This document shows, in pieces, positions 54,930-64,000 of a stretch of 64,000 nt of DNA. Under the pieces are notes generated by a model. It did not search any database and was not told the DNA's origin. It worked only from the letters and a program-made list of their open reading frames with translations. The translations under genes were made by a program, and so were the position numbers. Source of the DNA: Norana najaformis (taxonomy: Eukaryota > Annelida > Clitellata > Crassiclitellata > Hormogastridae); the NCBI GenBank assembly GCA_964023275.1, contig OZ029916.1, forward strand, positions 31,115,087-31,179,086. Direction: 5' to 3'. Every line of letters begins with the position of its first letter. The first letter of the stretch is position 1.

Positions 54930-57900
54930 TAAAGCTTTTCTGGATGAAATTAATCTAAAGTAACCTCTTGATGTATCTTTGGGGTAAAAAAATATTCTGC
55001 CTCTTGAACGCTTTAGGAGGTTTACGATTTCTGCTCGTGCACAAGCTGGTAAGAGAATTGATTGGCCAAAGTGTGATTCTATCAGTCTGCTTTTTCAAAG
55101 AATTTTCCGTGGAGCCTGATTAGGGAAGGTCTAACTTTAAAAAGTATGTTAAAACAGTGTGTCCATGTGTTATCTGATTTTAGCCAGTTGTTTAGATGTC
55201 ACTGATGCTTTGTATTTCACTGAAATTTTATTAAAGTGAAGTGTTTGTCTTAATGGCTTTTCACGCACAGCCCTGGGTATGTTGACAAAAAGGTAATCAA
55301 TTCAAGAGCAACAAATTGAGAGATCTGAAGTGAAGTGATATGATTTTCTTAAACGTGGTAAAAATATGGTTTCCATAACTGGTCTGTGGCTGCATTTCCA
55401 CATGAAAGTTTCTTGTATTCTTTTTGGAGTCAAGTACTGCATTGTGCCACTTTAAAACACAACTGATGATGCTGAACGAATGTCTGAGCTACCAGTTACA
55501 TCTTGAGAGTCAGCTAGTCTCTTGAAAATGCTCTAACCTGCAGTTTTTCTACAAGTTAACTGACTTGGTGAGCAAAAGTCTGCTGAAGTGGAATACCCGA
55601 TATTTGGAACAGTTTGTGCACAGTGTTCTGTTCATTTACATCATAACCAAAATTGGAACCCGATCGGTTTGCTGAAATGGGGACTTCTGGCAGCATTTTA
55701 CTCTGCATGAGAAACATTCCGCGTATCACATTTTGCAAGTTGCGTTTCTACTGAACGACGCTGTTTTCAATCTGATTTGTGTTAACCTGCCAGTACTATA
55801 CTGTGTGGTTCATGTGTCATTGTTGTAGTTTTATAATTTAAAAGTTTACAACTTATTTCCCTTATATTTAGTTTCTATGCTGACTGTTTTATGAATGAAC
55901 TTTATAGTTAACGAAGACTTTCGGTTTTGCTAGCCTGAAAAAGTTTCTCTATTCAATATTCAGAGTTGACGTTTATGAATTACACTACTGCACAATCGTA
56001 TCATCTGCTTTACATGATACCAAAGTTGCTTTACTTAAATTTGTTTTAGTTTTCACAATTTCATTCTTGTCACTATGAAATTCTGTTTGCTGAAAACTTC
56101 CAATATGTGTTATATTCAGCCTACTAAAACTTGTTAGTTTCAAGGTTTTCTGATTAATACTGTGCTATTTGACTAACTAATGCATTTGGTAAGTGCATAT
56201 AAGAGTTTTATGTAGTATAACATTCTAACTTTATTAAATTCATTTGTTTTCCGATTCAAGAAGTTGTATTTTTTGTTTGCTGCCTACATATTTGTGTTGG
56301 TTTTCATCTGGCATGAGTGGTGTTAAAAAAGTTAGTTGGCTATGATGTAAATGTGGGGATCTCTGTTGGCATGTTTCTGGCATTTCTTGAAAATATTATA
56401 TTGTAATGACTGAATCTGAGTGTTACTTTTTGACTGACTACTTCTTTACTTTAGTTTGGACCAAAATAGGTTGAAAAAATCCCTGTGCTTCAGCATTGTG
56501 TGAGAATGGTTTGACAGAAATTTTCTAATGCATATTAGTTAACAGACAGGGTCCTTTGCAAATTAGTGAAAACCTAGTTACCATCAAATTGAAATAGTTT
56601 GTTTCAACAGCCGTGGACAGTAAGCCATTTCATGTGAATACGGTACTTGCTGCACATTGCAATCAAATCTGATTGGACTACTTGGTCATATTCACTTTCA
56701 TATTTCATTACTGCATCTGTTGTGGTAATGACACTGGAGTTTTATTGCATTTTGCTGTTGTTGCTCTGAAATCTACGAGTGAACAGTAATTGATGTTACT
56801 AGTTGGATGTTGTAACTCAAGTATTGCTGTTTGAATTGCAAGTCGGAGATGTCATTATCTGAACACAAGCTAGACATTCCGTTGCACTTCTTTCGTGACT
56901 TCATGATTTCGGCTGCAGGACCTTCAGAATGACAAACTACTCGTTTCAGCTAAACTTACCTACCAGATAATTGAAATCAGTTTCCTTCCTGGATATTGAG
57001 ACTCCTTTCATGATATGGCCGTGTTAACTGTTTTTTAATTTTAGCTATTCTGATTTTGAAAAGCTTGTGCAACTTCGTTAGCACAGGCTTAAAATTAAAC
57101 GCTTGAATTAAATGTTGTGAATGTTGTAGTAGTTTGACCTCTGTGATGAGTTGAGTATTTAGAACCAATGATGGATCCAGGATTTCAGTAAAGGGGGGCA
57201 CATGGCGGGTGTGGAGTGCAAGTCTATGTGGGATCTAGGGGCAAAGCCTTCTGAGCCGAGCATTTTCTTCTTACAAAATACGTAATTTTACAAGTTTTCC
57301 TTGAATCAGTTTTAAGTTTGCATGTTGTATTATAGTCCGTATTTCACTGCTCCATATGCAAAGTACAGCACAACCTAAGAAAAATCTCGCGTTTGGACTT
57401 GACTATGGTAGTGACAGATACTGATCTGTTACATTGGCTGTTCGAATTGTGGAGCTTTATTTTCAGGTTTGCAGTCTCACTACAATGCCGGACTGTGAAA
57501 TGAACCAATGAAACCGTCTTAGTCATGGAATATGAGAACCGGCTGGCTAGGCCTCTGCCGTCTGGTCTTCTGTCTAACAGTTTACTTATTTTAGGCTGAC
57601 AGCCGAGTTCACACTTTAGCGCAGGTAATGCAGTAGCCTCGAGAAATCTTCTGTTTTGGCAGGATAACGATTTTGAACCCCAACATTTGGGTTGACAGTC
57701 CCACATACTAACCAAAGCTCCCTAAAATAAGATGGAGTGCAGCCTGCAAGACAATTGCATATATGCATTAAGGTCTTAACTGAACGCATTTCTGCGTATA
57801 TAGATGTGTCGATCGAAAACCAGTGGAATGGTCCTGAATGGTTGACTAAATACTGTACTGTAAAACCTGTCAACCATTGGATGCATCTATGAACGCATGG

Positions 57901-58259
57901 AGCCTTGTTCTTTTCATGCAGCCTACAGCACGACCTTGAGTGACGTCCATGTTCAGCGAGGAGTAAGAGCGACCACAACCCACTAGATAAGGCAGAGGGA
58001 AACTGGCGCTGAACCGATCGACCATGTACAAAGGGGCTACAGATCTCTCTTCGTTTCCGACCAATTGAACCGACCCAACAACCTTCTAGGGTGTGGGAGA
58101 CAGGACTGTTGAAACTCGATGCCTTAAAACTCGGCTATTTCCTCAAGGCTGTCTTGCTGGAAGTGCCCGTGGGTAGAGTAGAATGTTGTGTAGAGACGCT
58201 ATATAAACTGACAAATACAATATACCGTCTCGGATTTACCGACCTTGCGCGTCTAGCAT

Positions 58260-58296
<37 letters not shown>

Positions 58297-58500
58297 CGGT
58301 TGTGTAATTGGAGCGGCACATGATGATCGGAGGAGAAACTTTGAAGATAATGTCGTCCAGTGGGAGGCTGATCAACTACTTTGACCTCTAACTTCTGATG
58401 ACAATCACTATTTGATCTCCTCTTCAGAAGTTTACTGTAATTTTGACTTAATTTCTTAGTAGCAGATTATTTGTGTCACATTACAACTAAGCATACGAAC
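54930..58500. other. T-rich 3' flank without recognisable genes
   Basis: The plus strand stays T-rich to about 56900 and could include an extended 14-3-3 3' UTR. A segment at 57170-57240 ('atgatggatccaggattt', 'ggggggcacatgg') resembles hAT element ends. 57340-58200 has several short frames but no motif. A (GT)n run occupies 58262-58293. Confidence 0.45.
58262..58293. repeat. (GT)n microsatellite
   Basis: Pure GT run. Confidence 0.95.
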
Positions 58501-58537
58501 GATTTGTAGGATTATTCTAAGGTGAGGCTGCCCTAAG

Positions 58538-59205
58538 CAGTGGCGGAAATCACGGGGGGGGGGGGGCAGAGCTTGTCCGACTACTACTGGTATGTCCTAC
58601 CTCTTCTGCAAAAGGTGAAAGAAGTTTTAGTGCTCTCAGAAGGCTCAAGACACGGCTAAGAAGCACTATGACAGAAACAAGATTGAATTCAGTGGTTGTC
58701 TGCAACACCAATCAAGACCTGACTGATTCAGGTGACTCACAGAAGTTGATTTGCACATTTATTTCCAGGTCCACCATAAGATCTAATTTGTTTGGTGCCA
58801 AACTACAAAATGAATGATTGCATACCTCCCCATTTATGACGTTTATGTTCAATGGCACTAACCCTATCCACCAACTGTGAATAAAAAGTGTTCAAAAATT
58901 GTAACCAAACTGCAATAATATGCATAGAAAATTTTACAAAAACATACAGTAAACCTTCTGTTTGTTTGTTCTTAACGAAAAAGTCATTAGCAGTTTTGGC
59001 TAATTTAGCCTTTACTTAGAATCTAGATATGAACTCTATAATCTGCATGCAGTCGATGAATTATGAATATTTGTGTAGTCTCTGTCCCCTCCCCCATTTA
59101 TATTTACTCTTCCCCTGTCCCTGCCATTACGAACAAAAATTGCAAAAGAAATTTTCGGCGCTATCGCGCCGTCCCCCAAAAATTATGTACAGATTTTTGC
59201 CTCTG
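58538..59205 (+). mobile_element. Internally deleted hAT DNA transposon
   Basis: Left end CAGTGGCGGAAATCAC; the right end, reverse-complemented, is CAGAGGCAAAAATCTG (11 of 16 matching). It is flanked by 8-bp target duplications GCCCTAAG (58530-58537) and GCCCTAGG (59206-59213). A G-run follows the left end, as in many hAT elements. Most of the transposase is missing; only the C-terminal dimerisation region remains. Confidence 0.75.
58590..58817 (+). pseudogene. hAT transposase C-terminal (dimerisation) fragment
   Basis: The frame reads GERSFSALRRLKTRLRSTMT, then ETRLNSVVVCN, NQDLTDSGDSQKL and a stop at 58815. ERSFSALRRLKTxLRSTM is the hallmark of the hAT C-terminal domain in TTF-type/ZMYM-related transposases. 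There is no start codon and no catalytic region. The frame is intact over about 70 codons. Confidence 0.85.
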
Positions 59206-59645
59206 GCCCTAGGGTAATCCAGTAATCCAACGAATCAGCGTTGGCAGTTTATGACAAGCATTTAATTTTATAGTTTATTCAGCAAACAGATTTAGGCCTA
59301 ATAAAGTCAATATACTGAAATTTAGTTTTTCAACATTAATCTTATTTATAGTCCAAATTTTGTTGTTCATTTGTGCAAAAGAGATTACTGCAGAGATTAG
59401 GCGTGAAGGAATCGGACAACAGTCTGGCTGAAATCAACGCTGGACAAGTACAAGTGGTGTTTATTGCATACATTGCTTCTTAAGTACAATCAAATATAAA
59501 ACAAGTCTGACTGTCACGAAACACTTCGTGACATCGCCTAACCTCTCGTAACCTGCCCTTAGTCCGATTCACTACTACGACAGCGATTTCAGTACAACAT
59601 TGAGAACAACGGACTGGAATGCAAGGTATTGCCACATGTGCCGAC

Positions 59646-60385
59646 TAGAGCTGGGTCGGTAGGCCTATCGGTTTTTAAGTCGCTATCGGTTTTCTTATTA
59701 ACTCATTTTTAAAAAGTCTGTTCGGTTTCGGTTTTTCTAAATATCGTGATATCGGTGTCGGTTTTTTTATTTGTTCAATATGGTTTAAGTTATAGTTCAA
59801 CTTTTCTACTGTGCAGGGTAGACTTATAAACGATGCAGAGGCCAAGGCGTTCATGTCGAAGGTTGCGATGCAACTTATTCCAAAAGAAGCTTCTGTGCTG
59901 GACCGTGGACGTTTGGATTGACAGGACAACCAGGTCACCTTTTCCATCGAAGAAATCTGTGGCCACCTGAAAATTTCGTTTGGTTGTCTGTCAAACATTG
60001 GAATTTATTACCGTCTTCTGGTCCAAGCGCACGACGCAAGAACTTCCGCTACGCTACAGTTGTAGGTTCTACGTCATTTACTCTAGTGATGGGACAGTAA
60101 TTACACTATAATTTTTAAGTGACGGGACATAGTATATCACTAAAGTCAGTCAACGTCAAAACTCTCAACAATGTTTGGGAATGTTCAGTGAACGAAAAAT
60201 AATATCCGTGATGGAAACTAATATTTTGTTATTTGAGTTCTGTGAGTAGGCCTACTGACTTCTCGGGTTGTTCATCTTCGGTTTTCACAATTTTCAATTT
60301 TTCGGTTTTCTAATACCGACTTTGATATCGGTTTTTCTAAATATCATGATATCGGTTAAGTAACGGTTAAACCGACCCAGCATTA
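59646..60385. mobile_element. hAT-like element enclosing a coding-like stretch
   Basis: Terminal inverted repeats TAGAGCTGGGTCGGT and TAATGCTGGGTCGGT (right end reverse-complemented), in 8-bp near-duplicates GTGCCGAC and GTGGCGCC. Subterminal CGGTTTTTCTAAATATC motifs recur at both ends in the same orientation (about 59731 and 60332). The centre (59814-59920) reads GRLINDAEAKAFMSKV, then AMQLIPKEASVLDRG, preceded by a GTGCAG acceptor-like site. This does not look like a known transposase part. Confidence 0.55.
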
Positions 60386-62400
60386 GTGGCGCCTAGCCAA
60401 GAAAACCAACTATAACTCTATGAACTTTGCGTATAACGCGCAACTCAGTTCAAAATTGCGAGGTAACATGCACAACAAGCGACTAAAGACGCATTTGTTA
60501 TCTGTACATTAAGAATTCAGATCACAAACGCACGAATTAGTTGTGCAACCGGTTTGAACTAACAACCAAACTGCGATCGATATGAATAGCCTATTACCAA
60601 CAACTAGAACGTAACATGGCGTTGCATTAGTGACAAATAACGTCCGAGACAAACCGACGTCATTTGTTATTCATAACCGAGTCCGAAGCATAGATTATAT
60701 ATAGAGAGTCCGAAGTCTTCACAGATGAACTGCGTACTTTTAAACCATAGAACGGAACCAATGTAACTAGCTTCTAGCGATTATGTAACTTTTGGGTTGC
60801 AGATGAAATGGAAAGAGGGCAAGCCCTCAAATCGCAAAACCCTTCTGTCTTTCAATTGAGGGCGAAGCAATTTCGACAAACACAGATGAACTGTATCTGT
60901 TGTATTTTTATGGGCATCCACTAAGATGCAAAGATCTACAATTCAGTTTTGTATTAGATGATTAGGCCTACGTAAACCTCGAACAGTGGCCAAGAAAAGT
61001 TTAGTATAAGCAATTTTTGTATTGTATTGGTAAATTCATATAAGTGATATAGTAGGTTCGTCAGAGGTAAAAAATCTACTCCAAGCCCATTATCAAATAA
61101 CACTAAACATCATCAAATGTTAACTAGAAGCCCCCCCCCCCCAACATATGATGAAGATATGGCGAGAATAGGACACTATTCCCATATGGGTTCCATATAT
61201 CCTACTTATGGACTTATATGAAGGACAAATGTAGCCCATACGAGAATGTGGCCATACTCTAGCCATATCTTCAGCATATGACGATGCTATTATGGCTATC
61301 GATCTGGTAGTTAGCCTAAAGTTGTAGACCAACTTTGAGTGCGCTCATTTGCCGTCGATTAGCATCGAAATGTTTACAGATTTGAACCTTTGCATTTCAC
61401 GAAAGAAAAGGTGTGGACTTGAGTCTTGGAGACATAAGCATAGTTGAGTCAAATGGGCCTACGTATACCAGTCACTGTCAACATACACCTTTATTAGTAG
61501 ATAAATATTAAGAGACAAGTACTAAAATAACTAATAAAATGAGTCAACTAACATGATCGTGGGGTATCTAGTGCAGAAGGCGTCTCAAGCAGTCATGCTG
61601 CAAGTCAAAGCAATTTCAGTAACGGAGACGAAGAGGTAGTATATGGTAATAAGCCTTTGAAGGAATGTCTTAGGAACCGAACAAAATCAACAACATGATT
61701 GTAACATGTAACTGAACACATGAATGTTCTGATATCGTAAATATTTGATTTCTGGGCAAAGAAAACAAAGGTTACGTTACTCACCAGCGGCACTGAACGC
61801 CAACCTAGGATTTGTTTGATCTGTTATTTGTCGGGAGACAATTAGGACGGATCCAGGACCTATACCTACCATGGTTCCCTTAACCTGAGTTTAGAAGACG
61901 AGTGCAAAGAACAAAGAGCAGGTGTGCGAGGATGTTGTAAAGGGATCCGCCTGGGCCATTCCACCTCCCTGATGGGGCAGAAATGGCAGGGGTGGCTCCC
62001 GGATCTGCCAGTGTCAGGATAATTACTCGATCACTGTGTTAGGCCTATTTTCAATTTTATATAACAAAGGCAAGCCCTGTTGGGAACTACAAAACAACTT
62101 ATTCCAGTAATTAAACAGGCCTATTACCATCGCTATTTGAACTGGCAAATAATAATTGTCTCTCCAAAAATACTCTACGTACGATAACAACAAACATGCC
62201 AAACGAACTAATACACACTGACTCTACTTATTTTGTATGGGTGTATGCTACTGTGAGAGAGCGGCTGCGAAAGCGGATGATGATCTGGAATAGCGGCTGC
62301 AGCGACTACGGGTTTCCTTCACCCGGAATAGTCCGTCATTTATGCCTCTTTAAGTCGAAAAGTTCGTGTTTGCGAGCATCCCTGGAAAAAGAAATAATGA
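60386..62400. other. Unassigned stretch
   Basis: Contains a poly-C tract (about 61130-61142) and the foldback described separately. Frames at 62196-62408 and elsewhere show no motif. Confidence 0.4.
61145..61280. mobile_element. Foldback (MITE-like) element
   Basis: Left arm CATATGATGAAGATATGGC and the reverse complement of the right arm CATATGCTGAAGATATGGC differ at two positions. The next 40 bases on each side also pair imperfectly, so almost the whole 136 bp forms one long hairpin. No coding capacity. Confidence 0.7.
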
Positions 62401-62559
62401 ATGCATGAGCATCACTAGCACGGTCCGTACTCTGGGGCCTTAAATGGCGTGGCGCCCATTCAAACGGGCAGCGATGGTGAAGGATCTCACCCGATTAATT
62501 CATTAAAACTGAGCAGAGTCGAGGCCATAGAATGGCTATAGAAAACATTTTACATTTAC

Positions 62560-63110
62560 ATTTATTTATTTACCAAGGGATTCTTCCTTGTAGATAGATC
62601 ATAGAATAGCTGTTGGCTATACTGTAATGTGGTAAAATGTGTGTAATGTGATGTTATTTGATGTCATGCGATTAAATGTAATGTGATGTAATCTAATGTG
62701 ATGTGATGTGGTGTTACATCATATTGCATTAAAAATTACATTCCATTACATTGCACCATGTGATGTAGTGTGATGTAATATAATGTGAAGAGGACAATTT
62801 ATATAGCGGCATTATAGCGCAGTTTATTAACAAAACAATTTCAAAGACGTTTTACAGAGTCATGAGATGCAGAGGCCTATTCAGTCCTTCTTTCTTCTAT
62901 ACTCCAATAATTCATAAAATCTGTTAAACCAATTGGATGTAAATCTATACTTAGAGGCCTCAGTTCAACTGAGTCATCTGCAAATATGTTTGGCATGTAC
63001 ATGTCTAATCTAAGTTTAGTTAAGAATTATCTCCTTTAGCGCCTCTATCTGCCTATGACACTAGGCCTAAAGGTCAACAGTTGTAAAAGTAGACTGTCAT
63101 TAGGCGCCCC
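62560..63110. repeat. TGATG/TAATG-rich patch and SINE tail
   Basis: Irregular GATGTAATGTGATG motifs at 62620-62790, then AATTTATATAGCGGCATTATAGCGC (in two blocks) at 62793-62820, the inverted tail signature of the common short elements. Confidence 0.55.
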
Positions 63111-63169
63111 ATGCAATACCTATGGCAACATCATTCGCCATTAACAATGTCATCAACAACATAATTATC

Positions 63170-63430
63170 AATGACAGCATTATCATTGCTATTATCATCA
63201 TTATTAATAGCAGCAACAACCACAACAACATCAACGTCATCAACGTCATCAACGTCATCATCATCATCATCATCATCATCAATAACAACAACAACAACTA
63301 CTACTACTACTACTACTGCTGCTACTACTACTACTACTACTACTACTATAGCCATAATTTCAGCAGTAGCAATGTTATCGGCATCATCAGTAATAGCAAC
63401 AACAACATTATCGTCATTATCTGATGACAT
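63170..63430. repeat. CAT/CAA/ACT trinucleotide microsatellite block
   Basis: (CATCAA)n, (CAT)n, (CAA)n and (ACT)n in succession. The overlapping frames on both strands (S/T-rich, D/V-rich, N/Y-rich) are artefacts. Confidence 0.95.
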
Positions 63431-63684
63431 TTGTCCTACCTCATAATCAGTGCTCCTAAACCATAAAGCTTAGGAGCAGATCCAGTGTTTAATTAGTTTG
63501 AGGGTGAAATGAATCCCATGTACGTTGTCTCAAAATTAATTCTAACTGCGATTCATTCTGACGTCAGTTCGCGAAGTTTCGTAGGAGGCTTTACGGACCC
63601 TAAATCCACCTCTGGCCTAGCTAATAACTTTCATTAATTGACCCTTAAGTTACTATTTCCCCGATTAAGTGAAAGCAGAGAAGG

Positions 63685-63955
63685 GCAGCCCCTTAAGCTA
63701 ACCCTGAGAGACAACCACGAGTGTGAAGTGTTAGCGACTTCATTTTTCTTAGCCCCGGGCAACTGGCCGGTCTTCTTCCTCGTCGTCTATCTTTCCATCG
63801 ACACTGTATGGTCAGTGCACTCATTTTATAACTGATTTCGCCAGGCGCTCAAGAGGAGCAGAAATTTTAGAAACATCTTTCTGCCCTGACAGGCATTTGA
63901 TCCCCCACCTTTGGGTGACAGCCCAGCACGCTAACCAGTGGACTATCGCCCACCC
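63685..63955 (-). repeat. SINE family S1 copy
   Basis: Minus-strand copy. Head GATAGTCCACTGGTTAGCGTG, box B-like GGGGGATCAAATG, and the 'gaagtcgctaacacttcac' body in reverse at 63725-63745. Confidence 0.75.
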
Positions 63956-64000
63956 TCAAATGCAGCTTATGAAGTTGGCTAGGCGTGATAAAAAAGCTGA

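Noticed and set aside
63100..63446. Four overlapping 65-100 codon frames
   Set aside because: Trinucleotide repeats only.

Overview
This 64 kb window is nuclear DNA of an animal, most likely a marine invertebrate. The evidence is GT-AG introns, a complete 14-3-3 epsilon gene with four introns, several tRNA-derived SINE families, decayed LINE, Ty3/Gypsy and hAT elements, and many microsatellites (AT, CA, GA, GAA, ATT, CATA). There are no operons, ribosome-binding sites or CRISPR arrays. The phylum cannot be fixed from sequence alone. The base composition is AT-rich, and the palindrome TAGGCCTA is conspicuously frequent.

Layout. Positions 1-17.9 kb are gene-poor: SINEs, minisatellites, a LINE reverse-transcriptase relic (5.7-6.7 kb), the end of a Ty3/Gypsy pol gene followed by a probable LTR (12.4-14.1 kb), and a second, CR1/Jockey-like LINE relic (16.4-17.3 kb). 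From 18.0 to 40.5 kb the minus strand carries a cluster of three small spliced genes for single-pass (type I) membrane proteins, which I call A, B and C. All three start with a signal-peptide exon ending in phase 1, and their membrane-spanning exons begin in phase 1. C has one TNF-receptor-type cysteine-rich domain. A and B instead have short acidic ectodomains with Ser-Gly sites that resemble syndecan glycosaminoglycan attachment sites. A can be spliced in frame to a cytoplasmic tail with YxxQ, YxxL and VxYxxI motifs. C can be spliced in frame to a longer tail. The splice donor of C lies in a 41-bp minisatellite, so the donor is present five times. A duplicated signal-peptide exon lies inside B.

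From 40.6 to 46.8 kb there are SINEs, a 44-bp satellite-like array (42.7-43.5 kb) and a small inverted-repeat element (46.0-46.4 kb). Positions 46.94-54.57 kb (plus strand) hold the 14-3-3 epsilon gene: five coding exons, 255 residues, all phases consistent. From 54.6 kb to the end there is 3' flanking DNA, an internally deleted hAT transposon that keeps its transposase C-terminus (58.5-59.2 kb), a second hAT-like element enclosing an unexplained coding-like stretch (59.6-60.4 kb), a foldback element, microsatellites and a SINE.

The receptor cluster is the most interesting part. I infer a tandemly diversified family of short surface receptors or proteoglycan-like proteins. The exon models rest on splice signals, phase agreement and protein features read by eye, without transcript evidence. 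The LINE, Gypsy and hAT sequences are broken. No rRNA gene or intact tRNA gene was seen.
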